Below are positions 44,223-52,382 of a DNA stretch of 64,000 nt, piece after piece. The DNA comes from Bdellovibrio sp. ArHS (GTDB lineage Bacteria > Bdellovibrionota > Bdellovibrionia > Bdellovibrionales > Bdellovibrionaceae): contig NZ_JTEV01000006.1 of NCBI RefSeq assembly GCF_000786105.1, positions 80,410 to 144,409 on the forward strand, written 5' to 3'. The notes beneath the pieces are model-generated. The model did no database searches. It was not told where the DNA came from and was given only the letters and a program-made list of their open reading frames with translations. Made by a program: the position numbers and the translations under genes. How positions within the stretch are numbered: the stretch's first letter is position 1; the number at the start of each line of letters is the position of its first letter.

Positions 44223-44613
44223 AAATTTCAACTTCCAGTGGGACGACTCTTTGGTTATTGGTGTCGATACGATGGATCAGGATCATCAGAAGCTGATTCA
44301 GCTAATGAATGAGGTCTATCGTCTTTTCAAGAAAAATGCAGCCCATTCTGATATTGAAAAATCCATGGACCAATTAGGTGATTTCGTGGTCGAGCATTTT
44401 CAAAGAGAAGAAAGGTACTTCGATTCTCTGCCTGACTACGAAGACGGTCTTATTCACAAAGCCATCCACAAAAAATTGCTGGCACGATATTCTTCATTTC
44501 TTGAGGAATTCAAAAAGGGAAAAGAGATCAAAGAGGATTTTTTCTATTTCCTCAAAGCCTGGCTAGTGGCGCACATCGAAGGCGTTGACGCCAAATACGC
44601 CGAACACCCCTGA
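44215..44613 (+). CDS. Bacteriohemerythrin
   Basis: 132 residues from the ATG at 44215, which overlaps the end of the chemoreceptor gene by eight bases. The hemerythrin ligands are visible: [44 protein letters not shown] and [12 protein letters not shown], which supply the five His and two acidic ligands of the di-iron site. Such proteins bind oxygen and can store it or deliver it to a sensor. Overlap with the chemoreceptor gene suggests a shared role in aerotaxis or oxygen sensing. Confidence 0.92.
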   Translation: MTRNFNFQWDDSLVIGVDTMDQDHQKLIQLMNEVYRLFKKNAAHSDIEKSMDQLGDFVVEHFQREERYFDSLPDYEDGLIHKAIHKKLLARYSSFLEEFKKGKEIKEDFFYFLKAWLVAHIEGVDAKYAEHP

Positions 44614-44644
44614 GCGAAGTCTCGATTGCGTGAATAACTAAAAA

Positions 44645-47371
44645 TTAAAAGTCGTAATAGATAACAACACGGCCGGGGATTCCCGCCGTTCCTCTGAACC
44701 CGCCGACACCCGCAGTTCCTCGATCTGCGTCGGCCATATTGCCGGGATTCCGTCCTGAACCTGGCAAGGTTGATCCATTTTGAACTCCGGCGATGTAGGA
44801 GGATCCCCCGCCTCCGCCAGAGCCAATGGAACCACCTCCGCCACCGTAATATCCTCCACCGCCACCAGCAATACCTGTGTCGCCCATGGCTCCGTTGGCC
44901 CCTTGAGCAAAGGCCCCGGAAGGACTCGTGCCGAAATCTGCGCTCGATGCTCCCGCACCACCTGACGATTGACTTCCTCCCTTAGCCACATTGACGAAGG
45001 CCTCCATACCTCTTCCGCTGACTCCCGTTGTTCCGCCGCCGGGCCCGCCGTTATCCCCGCCCACCGCATTTTCAGAACCGACAGATCCGCCGCCACCGCC
45101 GCCAGCAACTAAAACACGCGACAATAAGGTCTGATCTCCGAGTCTAATGTCAGAGGCTCCGCCACCACTTCCGCCATATCCGCCTCCAGATAAATCATAA
45201 ACTCCTCCGAAGCCGCCCCCGTTCCAAGCGCTGCCACCTGGGGCCGCTGATCCACCAACAAAAACGTAGAGTGTTTGACCAGAATACACATTCAACTCGC
45301 CGGTCGCGTACCCGCCTCCTCCGGCATTCCCCCCAAGGCTCATTCCGTACATATCTCCACCACCGGTGCCGCCGGCGCCCCACGCTTTGATGGTCACTTT
45401 CGTGCAGCCGGTGGGTTGAGTGAAGGTTTGCACGGCTCCGGTGTAATTGAAGACGACTTTTCCCGGAACGCAGTCGACGATGGATAAATTTGCTTCGCTG
45501 GTGTTGCCTAAAACATCAGTGACATTGACAACGGCCGCCCCGGTAACAGCAGGCGCCGTATACAGGCCGGTGACGGAGGCCATACTTCCGGCACCACTGA
45601 TTAGAGAATAAATGTAGGGTGCGACCCCGCCTGTTGCTGAAAAAGATTTTGTCGTGTTGATATTCACGGAGCTTGATGAAGGTGAAATCGCCAACGCCGC
45701 GTTCACAGTGACCGAGGTTGTCGCGACGTTCAGCAAAGCATCTGTTACTTTGATCACAACGACCCCCGCACTACTCGGAGTATAAAGACCCGTGCTGCTA
45801 TTTACTGTGCCAGCACCGGATTGAATCGCATAGACATAGGGGGCGAGCCCCCCACTTGCAGTGACTGTTAATGAGTTGGTGGTCGCAATAAGATTGCGAT
45901 CTGCATTTAAAGAAAGTGGCGCCACTAACGATACAGACGACGAACTTGTATTTCCCAAGGCGTCCGTCACCGTCACGTGACCACTGCCAATCGAAGATCC
46001 GGCAGTGAGTGTCCCGTCGCTTGCGACCGTTCCTTGATCTGAAGAATACGTATAAGGAGGTACACCACCACTGGCGGAAAATTGAAAGCTTGTCTGTGTT
46101 ACCAAAGTTTTCGACGCGGGTGAAAGACTGAGCGCGGGATTGACAGTGACGATGGCCATTGCGGTGTTGCCTAATGCATCCGTGACTGTCACCGTGTCTG
46201 TGCCACTCGTCGCAGGTGCCTCGTAATTTCCATGATTATCGATACTTCCCAAAATCGCATTATAAGAATAAGAAGCGACACCTCCAACGCCAGAGAACGT
46301 CCTGCTATTGCCAACCGCCAAAGAAGTCGACGCGGGAGTGATTTGCAAAGAGGGATTGACTGTCAACTGCGCTTCACTAGTGTTCCCTGCCGCATCTGCC
46401 ACCTGCACAAGTAAAGTCCCGACACCTGTAGCCGTCACCGTTGTTTGATCTGCCGCTGAACTTAAAACTCCCGAACCACTTGAAATTGAAAAAACATAAG
46501 GTGCAGGCCCTCCCGAAGCGGAGAGAGTGAATTGGTTGCCCACAGCGATGGTCGCTAAAAGAGGATTGATCATCACCCCTTGCTGAACTTGCACCGTCGC
46601 TTCAGCTGTGTTGCCGAGAGCGTCCGTAACAAGAATCATGGTAATGGTCGCACTGGCTGGCGCCTGATAGGCCCCCGTGACAACACCCAATGTTCCATCG
46701 CCAATCAACATAGAGTAGGAGTAAGGAGGAACTCCATCGACCCCTTGAAACTGCGTGTGTGCCAAAGTCCACATTGTTTCAGACATGGGACTGATTTTCA
46801 GAGGAGAATTCACGGTGATATCCTGAAGCACCGTCGTCCCCGCCGCATCCGTCACGGCAATTGTGCTGATGCCCGTGTAACCTTGGGGACTATAAAGTCC
46901 CGTCGTCGGATCGATGCTGCCGCCTCCGGATAAAACTGTGAACTTAGGATGACCAATGCCGCCTGTCGCGGTGAAGGTATGATTGTTATTGGCCGCAATC
47001 ACCACACTGCCTGAAGTGATTTGCAAAGGAGGCTTTACGACAATTTCAATGACGATGGCCTGTCCACTGCTATCGGAAATTTGGATGAGCGTTGTGCCCG
47101 GATTTGTGGGCGCGGTGAATTCTCCCGTTTGCGGATCAATGCTGCCTTCGCCAGAAAGAATCGTGTACACGTAATGTCCCTTACCGCCTTCGGGATGCAG
47201 ACTGATACGATCTCCGATCACTACTTCGGGAGTCGTTTGCTCCAACGCCACCTTAAAAGCTGGAAGCGTCGAGATAAAGTCGGCAGACATCTGCCCACAG
47301 CCCCACAAACCTATTGCGAGTATCGCAATGAGACAGCCTTTAAGAAAGGAAGAACCTCCAGAACGTTGCAC
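44645..47371 (-). CDS. Giant lipoprotein with Ig-like repeats and glycine-rich C-terminus
   Basis: About 908 residues from the GTG at 47371 (GGAGG four bases upstream); a TTG at 47386 is the alternative and the start is uncertain. Lipobox IGLWGC. About eight or nine Ig-like units of 70-80 residues (to about residue 640), each like FSASGGVAPYIYS…GSG…TGLYTAP…VTDALGNT. Then a Gly-rich domain of about 270 residues (TVTIKAWGAGGTGGG type, many GGG runs) of the kind found at the ends of surface proteins. Probably an adhesin or surface scaffold. The upstream region has only a half-like copy of the palindrome. The Ig-like unit matches those in the lipoprotein at 22696. Confidence 0.8.
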   Translation of the reverse strand: MQRSGGSSFLKGCLIAILAIGLWGCGQMSADFISTLPAFKVALEQTTPEVVIGDRISLHPEGGKGHYVYTILSGEGSIDPQTGEFTAPTNPGTTLIQISDSSGQAIVIEIVVKPPLQITSGSVVIAANNNHTFTATGGIGHPKFTVLSGGGSIDPTTGLYSPQGYTGISTIAVTDAAGTTVLQDITVNSPLKISPMSETMWTLAHTQFQGVDGVPPYSYSMLIGDGTLGVVTGAYQAPASATITMILVTDALGNTAEATVQVQQGVMINPLLATIAVGNQFTLSASGGPAPYVFSISSGSGVLSSAADQTTVTATGVGTLLVQVADAAGNTSEAQLTVNPSLQITPASTSLAVGNSRTFSGVGGVASYSYNAILGSIDNHGNYEAPATSGTDTVTVTDALGNTAMAIVTVNPALSLSPASKTLVTQTSFQFSASGGVPPYTYSSDQGTVASDGTLTAGSSIGSGHVTVTDALGNTSSSSVSLVAPLSLNADRNLIATTNSLTVTASGGLAPYVYAIQSGAGTVNSSTGLYTPSSAGVVVIKVTDALLNVATTSVTVNAALAISPSSSSVNINTTKSFSATGGVAPYIYSLISGAGSMASVTGLYTAPAVTGAAVVNVTDVLGNTSEANLSIVDCVPGKVVFNYTGAVQTFTQPTGCTKVTIKAWGAGGTGGGDMYGMSLGGNAGGGGYATGELNVYSGQTLYVFVGGSAAPGGSAWNGGGFGGVYDLSGGGYGGSGGGASDIRLGDQTLLSRVLVAGGGGGGSVGSENAVGGDNGGPGGGTTGVSGRGMEAFVNVAKGGSQSSGGAGASSADFGTSPSGAFAQGANGAMGDTGIAGGGGGYYGGGGGSIGSGGGGGSSYIAGVQNGSTLPGSGRNPGNMADADRGTAGVGGFRGTAGIPGRVVIYYDF
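45470..47236 (-). repeat. Tandem Ig-like repeats (protein level)
   Basis: About eight units of 210-240 bp encode the Ig-like domains. Recurrent phrases on the protein level are GGVxPYxYS, TGLYxxP and VTDALGNT. Copies are diverged as DNA. Confidence 0.7.
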
Positions 47372-47578
47372 ATGTCCTCCGAGCAAATAATATGAATTTG
47401 TTTAACAAACGGCACAGATCCGTGGAGTCTGAAGACAGCACCTCGAGGAAAATTCTGAAATCGAATGCATTGCGATTGGAGGGAAGATTCTGTTTCCGCT
47501 GTCATGATCGGCTAAAGCCCGGAAACACAGTCTCAGAACGAAAAACTTGAGTCTGAAAACCACGTGATTTTAGCAATC

Positions 47579-47619
47579 AAAAAAGGAAGAGTTTGAACAA
47601 CTCTTCCTTTTTTTCTTTT
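47579..47619. terminator. Bidirectional terminator after the dCache chemoreceptor gene
   Basis: Perfect 13-bp stem AAAAGGAAGAGTT / AACTCTTCCTTTT with a five-base loop; T runs on both strands. It ends the gene at 47634 on the reverse strand. Confidence 0.85.
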
Positions 47620-47633
47620 AGATTTAGTTTAGC

Positions 47634-49523
47634 TTAAGCGGCTTTTTCTGCCGATGTCTCTTCTTCCTTTGGCGTCAGCGTGTGCACCGTCGCCAACTCG
47701 CCCTGAGTGCCGTAAACAACCAGCTTCAGCTCGTCCACGACCGCTTTCATGATTTGCGCTTGAGAGTTAATTTCATCAGCGGTTCCCGCGATCTCTTCAG
47801 AAGACGCCGCATTCGATTGTACGGACTGATCCAACTGATTCATCGCTTTGCTGATTTGTGTAATTCCTGTCGACTGCTCTTCACTCGCCGCAGAAATCTC
47901 GTTGTTCAAGTCAGAAACCTTCTTCACAGACTGCACAATATTTTTAAGCATTTCACCGGATTTAGCGGATTTTACAGTTCCGCGCTCAATCTTATCTACG
48001 GACTCTTTAATAAGACCAGTGATATCTTTCGCTGCAGAAGCCGATCTTTGCGCTAAAGAACGTACGGCTTCCGCGACAACCGCGAACCCTTTACCATGCT
48101 CACCCGCACGAGCCGCTTCCACAGAGGCATTTAACGCCAGAAGATTTGTTTGGAATGCGATATCATCAATCACGTTGATAATCTCTTCGATTTGTTTTGA
48201 TGATTCAGAAATTTCTTTCATTGAAACAAGAAGTTCTTCCATCTCTTTTTCACCTTGAACAGCGAACTCAGAGGAAGCTGACGAAAGCGACGCCGCCTGT
48301 TTTGCATTGTCAGAGTTCATCTTCACCATCGAAGTCATCTCTTCAAGGGCCGCCACGGTTTCTTCCAAAGAAGCCGCAGACTCACTTGAAGACTGAGAAA
48401 GAGATTGACCAGCGATAGACAACTGTTGAATCGCGCTGGAAACCTGATCGCCAGAATTCTGAAGCTTTCCAGACAAGTCGCTGACTTTTTTAGAGATAAA
48501 TTGAGCGACGATAACCACTGCCGCCAGCAAGAACAACAGGCCGGTAAAAGCAATTAGAACCTGAGTCCACACCATTGATTTTGCCGCCGCTAAAACAGTG
48601 CTTGTTGGCGTTCTGACAATCAAAGCCCAAGGCTCTTCTGTATGGCCCACATTCATAGGAGAAACCACATAGAGATATTCTTGAGAGTCTTTTGGATCAA
48701 CGCCTGTTAGCACGACCTCTTTGCCGTCTTTAATCGCCTCTTTAAATTTTTCCTCTTCGAAAGGATAAATTGCCGGCTTGGTGATTAATTTATCATCGGG
48801 ATGTGAAACGTAATTGCCATGAGCCGTTACCAAGAACGCCTCAGACGTAGGGAATGGCTTGATCAGAGCCGTTTTCTTTTGCAACTCTTTCAAAGGAAGA
48901 TCCACGCCGGCCGCGCCCACGAATTTTCCATCGATAACAATAGGCACCACCGCTGATGTCATTAAGACCTGTACGCCGTCGATAGGATACAGATAAGGCT
49001 CGATCATGGTTTCTTTTTGACGGGCCTTAGGCACAAGATAATAGTCCCCCTCACCGGCATTGGCATATCCCACCAAAGGAGTTAGCGTTGCTTTTCCACC
49101 TTCCCAATTCAAATAAGGAACGAAACGACCAGTTCCGTCATGTCCTTTTGCATTTGTGAATTCGGAATCGCGACTATCCCAGGCATTGGGTTCCCATCCC
49201 GTCCATGCACCGATGAGAAACTTATTTCTTTCAAGAACCTCTTTCAAAGAGGCCGTCACCGGCTCACGCTGAATGTATCCATTCTTTTTATAGGATTCGA
49301 AGAAGTGAGCCATGACTCGGGCGACATCCAATCCACGTTCGACTTCAAGACGCATTTCCGTCGCATAGGCGCGAGCTGTTTCAACTGTTTTTTCAGTCGC
49401 TGCCTGTTCGGCCGTTTCATGACCGTTTTTTGCCATAAGGAAAGTCATTGCCCCTAATACAAATAGCGCAATAAGAATAATAGGAACAGCTAACTTAACC
49501 CGAATTGAATAGTGTTTATTCAT
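47634..49523 (-). CDS. Methyl-accepting chemotaxis protein, double-Cache sensor
   Basis: 629 residues. Helix about 9-28, periplasmic dCache_1 domain (about 33-315; [56 protein letters not shown]), second helix about 322-345 and a signalling domain with a conserved tip ([43 protein letters not shown]). A sigma-28 type promoter lies at 49566-49592 on the same strand, and GGAGAAGAAGG precedes the ATG. It is expected to be expressed with flagella and to signal to CheA. dCache_1 sensors mostly bind amino acids or other small molecules; the ligand here is unknown. Confidence 0.95.
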   Translation of the reverse strand: MNKHYSIRVKLAVPIILIALFVLGAMTFLMAKNGHETAEQAATEKTVETARAYATEMRLEVERGLDVARVMAHFFESYKKNGYIQREPVTASLKEVLERNKFLIGAWTGWEPNAWDSRDSEFTNAKGHDGTGRFVPYLNWEGGKATLTPLVGYANAGEGDYYLVPKARQKETMIEPYLYPIDGVQVLMTSAVVPIVIDGKFVGAAGVDLPLKELQKKTALIKPFPTSEAFLVTAHGNYVSHPDDKLITKPAIYPFEEEKFKEAIKDGKEVVLTGVDPKDSQEYLYVVSPMNVGHTEEPWALIVRTPTSTVLAAAKSMVWTQVLIAFTGLLFLLAAVVIVAQFISKKVSDLSGKLQNSGDQVSSAIQQLSIAGQSLSQSSSESAASLEETVAALEEMTSMVKMNSDNAKQAASLSSASSEFAVQGEKEMEELLVSMKEISESSKQIEEIINVIDDIAFQTNLLALNASVEAARAGEHGKGFAVVAEAVRSLAQRSASAAKDITGLIKESVDKIERGTVKSAKSGEMLKNIVQSVKKVSDLNNEISAASEEQSTGITQISKAMNQLDQSVQSNAASSEEIAGTADEINSQAQIMKAVVDELKLVVYGTQGELATVHTLTPKEEETSAEKAA

Positions 49524-49565
49524 TTTACAAATCCTTCTTCTCCAAAAAATCCTGAAGCACAGAAT

Positions 49566-49592
49566 TTATCGGAAAAGAGGCGGTAAAAATTA
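49566..49592 (-). promoter_or_regulatory. Sigma-28 (FliA)-type promoter of the dCache chemoreceptor gene
   Basis: On the reverse strand: TAATTTTT, 11 bases, TCCGATAA. The -10 part matches GCCGATAA at seven of eight positions and the spacing is exactly the FliA spacing. The gene starts about 43 bp downstream. Confidence 0.75.
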
Positions 49593-49633
49593 AGGGCTCC
49601 TAGGGTATTTCATACGGAAGACCAGCCTAGAAC

Positions 49634-50539
49634 CTAGCCTTTTTCTTGTTGAGACATTGTCTGGTAAAATACCTCGACCAAAGCCTTGTTCTCGGAGTTC
49701 TTTTTATAATAGAACATGAGGTCAATCTCGTAATGAAGGTCTTTGACGTAAACTCGGTTGAGCCTTCCTGAGCGCACCTGCTTCTTGATCGAGTGGGCTG
49801 GCAAAAACCCCCAACCCAGTCCCGCTTCGATAACTCGTTTCAAAGTTCCGACGTTGGCTGACTCAAAAATCGACGAAATATTCAGTCCCGCCCCGTGCAT
49901 TTTGGCTTGGACCGCGTGGTTAAAGCCAGGAAACTCTTCGGTGAAGTTCACAAGTGGAAATGCACCGATATCTTTGAAACTGATTTGTTGGGGCATTTTT
50001 TCGTCTTTACTTGAACCCACCAACCACATCTCTTCTTTGGCCACGAATTTTTGCTCACTGTTTTCTAGTTCCGCATTAAACTCGGTCTTCACGTCAGGCA
50101 GAATCAAGATGTCGTACTGCCCCTTCTTGTAGCTTTTAATCAGCTCTTCACCGCGATCGTAGTCCACCTTCAACATCAAGTCTGGATTGTGCCGCATCAG
50201 ACGTCCGACAATAGGGCTCATCAAGTGCAAACCCAGCGAGTTCAGTGTTCCAATACGCAACTGCCCCTTCATGTGCGCGCCGATCGACTTGATGGCAATT
50301 TCAGCTTGTTGAGTCAGATTGATAATCTTCTTGGCATACTCATAAAGAACTTCACCCTGCGGAGTCGCTTTGATCTGCCGAACTCCGCGCACTAAAAGCT
50401 CCACGCCTAGATCTTCCTCTAGATTGCGAATCTGCTGCGAAACTGCGGGCTGAGTCAGATAAAGCTTGTCCGCCGCGGCTGTCATGCTTCCTTCACTGAT
50501 CACCGTAACAAACGTGGTTAGCTGATAAAGGTTCTTCAC
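49634..50539 (-). CDS. LysR-family transcriptional regulator
   Basis: 301 residues, the normal LysR size. The helix-turn-helix is at about 16-45 (GSMTAAADKLYLTQPAVSQQIRNLEEDLGVELLVR), followed by a linker helix and a substrate-binding type effector domain (about 90-295; LRIGTLNSLGLHLMSPIVGRL). It is divergent from the gene at 50647, which is a natural first target to test, but no palindromic T-N11-A site was identified with confidence. The effector is unknown. Confidence 0.93.
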   Translation of the reverse strand: MKNLYQLTTFVTVISEGSMTAAADKLYLTQPAVSQQIRNLEEDLGVELLVRGVRQIKATPQGEVLYEYAKKIINLTQQAEIAIKSIGAHMKGQLRIGTLNSLGLHLMSPIVGRLMRHNPDLMLKVDYDRGEELIKSYKKGQYDILILPDVKTEFNAELENSEQKFVAKEEMWLVGSSKDEKMPQQISFKDIGAFPLVNFTEEFPGFNHAVQAKMHGAGLNISSIFESANVGTLKRVIEAGLGWGFLPAHSIKKQVRSGRLNRVYVKDLHYEIDLMFYYKKNSENKALVEVFYQTMSQQEKG

Positions 50540-50646
50540 AGGATTTTTCTCCTTTGCGCTTTGATCCGAAGGAATTTTGCTATTATACTTAATGCAACCT
50601 TACTCCGCCAAAAGCAGAGTGCAAGCATAACCAACCCGAGGTCAGC

Positions 50647-51366
50647 ATGAAGTACAGCTTGTTCACATCACTCGCCGTTATTCTACTCAGTTTTAGCGCC
50701 CATGCAAAAGTCTTTCGTAATGCCTACATCGCATTTGAAATGCCTGAAACCTGGAAATGTAACTTGGAGCAAACAGAGTGGGTCTGCCGTAGCGAGCAAA
50801 CGAAGGAATCCAAAGAAGCCATCATCATCCTGACCGCGAAGGAAGTGGGGCCCACGGATACATTTGCCTTGTATGAGTCTCACTTGAACACGCCTATTAC
50901 GGTCAATCTTCGTGGCGGTGGCTCGGCCGAATCTAAAATTGTGTACAAAGCAAAGAGTGTGCAAATCAATGATCAAACATGGATCGACTCTCTTCACCTG
51001 GCTTCGGAAGTTCCGAATTACTTCACTCGTTACTTGGCCACGATCAAAGATAAGATCGCCATCTTGGTAACCTTCAGTGCGCACAAGCAGTATTATACGA
51101 AATACAGCCAAGACTTCTTCAAGGCAGTGATGAGTCTGCGAGTGATCGCTTCAAAAAATCTTTTGGCTAAACCCGACCTTGGTCCTATTCGCCCCGGCTC
51201 GGAAACTTTGGGAGCACCGATTAGTTCGGCAATGCCGGCTGATATGATTCAAGGCGATGGCACAGAATCCAAGGGCAGCAATAAAGCGATGCTTTTGGGC
51301 GGGGCTTTGTTGCTGGCGGCTTTGGGGGCTTTGATTTATCTAAGAGCAAAAAAGAGGAAAAAATAA
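50647..51366 (+). CDS. Secreted/membrane-anchored protein of unknown function
   Basis: 239 residues: signal peptide about 1-20 (AVILLSFSAHA), a soluble domain (about 21-170; AFEMPETWKCNLEQTEWVC, which starts like the PsbP/DcrB-type fold), a polar linker and a C-terminal membrane helix (about 213-232) with a basic tail (RAKKRKK). So it is probably held in the inner membrane facing the periplasm. It is divergent from the LysR gene. An insertion sequence begins four bases after its stop codon. Confidence 0.72.
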   Translation: MKYSLFTSLAVILLSFSAHAKVFRNAYIAFEMPETWKCNLEQTEWVCRSEQTKESKEAIIILTAKEVGPTDTFALYESHLNTPITVNLRGGGSAESKIVYKAKSVQINDQTWIDSLHLASEVPNYFTRYLATIKDKIAILVTFSAHKQYYTKYSQDFFKAVMSLRVIASKNLLAKPDLGPIRPGSETLGAPISSAMPADMIQGDGTESKGSNKAMLLGGALLLAALGALIYLRAKKRKK

Positions 51367-51370
51367 AAAG

Positions 51371-51392
51371 CTGGTCCCTTTCGCTGTTGATG
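51371..51392 (+). repeat. Left terminal inverted repeat of the IS
   Basis: CTGGTCCCTT-TCG-CTGTTGATG on the plus strand; pairs with 52361-52382. Four bases after the stop of the gene at 50647. Confidence 0.85.
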
Positions 51393-51394
51393 AT

Positions 51395-51429
51395 AAGCCC
51401 TTTTTTTTCACAAAGGGCTTTTTTTTATT
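51395..51429. terminator. Terminator-like hairpin inside the left IS end
   Basis: Stem AAGCCCTTT / AAAGGGCTT, eight-base loop, then a long T run. It would stop transcripts entering from the gene at 50647, and possibly end transposase transcripts too. Confidence 0.75.
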
Positions 51430-51440
51430 TCCTTGCCCTT

Positions 51441-52331
51441 CTATTTCGCTGGGTTGTGAATCAAAAATAAATTGTGATAAAGAACGTACATGGCGAGATG
51501 AAGCTCCAACCTTTCAGGCTTTTTCGTCGTATTCCACGTCCTTCGAAAAAGTCGGCTGATGTTGGCTCGCAACATTGCGTAGGAATGATTAAGACTAAAC
51601 AGAGGATCAAAACCCCCACCTTTAAGCTCCCCCTGCCCGACGACGCAGCCCCTTTGACCCTTGAAAGTGGTGTGACGGCATCGCGGGAAAAATCTTTTAA
51701 CATCCTTCGGATAGTGAGGGTTTTCATCGGACTTAATTGTCGCGAGTGGATGGATATGGGGCTTAAGCTCATGAAAGAGTTCTCGTCTTCTTTTTCCTCT
51801 TTCGTCCTTTCGTCTTCCGTATTTCTTTAGAGACCTTTGCACAAGAAGGCCTTTAGCGGGCATTCTGGCGACTTTAAAGCCTAAAATGCGTCGGGTCTCA
51901 GACTCGATCACAGCGACTACCGAGAGCGGTTTTAGCTTCGTGTGCTCAAAGGTTTCAAGGTCATCGAATTCCACTTCGAGGCTCGCGGCATGGCCCTGGC
52001 GTTCAAGCTCCAGGAAGTGCTTTGATGCTAATCCCATAAAAATAAACTTCCGAAAGACGGTCTTACGATTGATCTTTAACAAAAAGGCGGCTCTGCGAAG
52101 AGAAGTTCCGCTGACCATGAGTTCATAGAACCTCACATTGAGGTGGCGTTTCTTTTGCCGAAAGCACGGACTAAAGGTCGCGAGAGAAAAAAGCTTCTGG
52201 CAGGGTTTGCAACGAAAGCGTTGGTGACGGGAGTTGTCTGATTTCCGTAAAAAAGATCCGTAGGAAACGATGATATCCCGGGATTCGGCGGAGGAGTTGG
52301 TTTGCTGGCAATAGGGGCAATGAATGGGCAT
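51441..52331 (-). CDS. DDE-type transposase (IS1/IS1595-like)
   Basis: 296 residues, apparently intact. N-terminal zinc ribbon (CPYC at 5-8 and CKPC near 41-44), a helix-turn-helix (GTSLRRAAFLLKINRKTVFRKF), then the catalytic part with acidic candidates in SLEVEFDDLETFEH and IKSDENPHYP and the C-terminal block NHSYAMLRANISRLFRRTW. The family name rests on this pattern and is moderately sure. There is no normal ribosome site: a 13-bp hairpin ends two bases before the ATG. Expression is therefore probably low. Confidence 0.8.
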   Translation of the reverse strand: MPIHCPYCQQTNSSAESRDIIVSYGSFLRKSDNSRHQRFRCKPCQKLFSLATFSPCFRQKKRHLNVRFYELMVSGTSLRRAAFLLKINRKTVFRKFIFMGLASKHFLELERQGHAASLEVEFDDLETFEHTKLKPLSVVAVIESETRRILGFKVARMPAKGLLVQRSLKKYGRRKDERGKRRRELFHELKPHIHPLATIKSDENPHYPKDVKRFFPRCRHTTFKGQRGCVVGQGELKGGGFDPLFSLNHSYAMLRANISRLFRRTWNTTKKPERLELHLAMYVLYHNLFLIHNPAK

Positions 52332-52332
52332 A

Positions 52333-52363
52333 ATGGCAAAGAGTTGGGCAAACTCTTTGCCAT
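52333..52363. other. Hairpin covering the region before the transposase start
   Basis: Perfect 13-bp arms ATGGCAAAGAGTT / AACTCTTTGCCAT with a five-base loop. On the reverse strand it ends one base before the transposase ATG. In a read-through transcript from the M16 gene it would hide the start region, as known for IS10 and IS50. Confidence 0.7.
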
Positions 52364-52382
52364 CAACAGTTTAAGGGACCAG
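52361..52382 (-). repeat. Right terminal inverted repeat of the IS
   Basis: CTGGTCCCTT-AAA-CTGTTGATG on the reverse strand. Its first 12 bases are read as Leu-Val-Pro-stop at the end of the M16 gene. Confidence 0.85.

Larger units (their letters stand above)
51371..52382 (-). mobile_element. Complete insertion sequence, about 1012 bp
   Basis: It has 22-bp terminal inverted repeats at 51371-51392 and 52361-52382 (19 of 22 identical: CTGGTCCCTT-N3-CTGTTGATG) and one intact transposase gene. Hairpins lie just inside both ends. It fills the space between two convergent genes and supplies the last codons and the stop of the M16 gene. No target-site duplication was found, so the insertion may be old. 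The family is IS1/IS1595-like by transposase; this is not certain. Confidence 0.82.

Noticed and set aside
44638-45108. Reverse-strand open frame of 156 codons in the glycine-rich region
   Set aside because: A frame-shifted shadow of the glycine-rich domain; the GC-rich repeats keep other frames open.
47490-47530. CTGTTTCC…GGAAACACAG upstream of the giant lipoprotein gene at 47371
   Set aside because: The arms are 23 bases apart, far from the usual spacing; at best a half-site.
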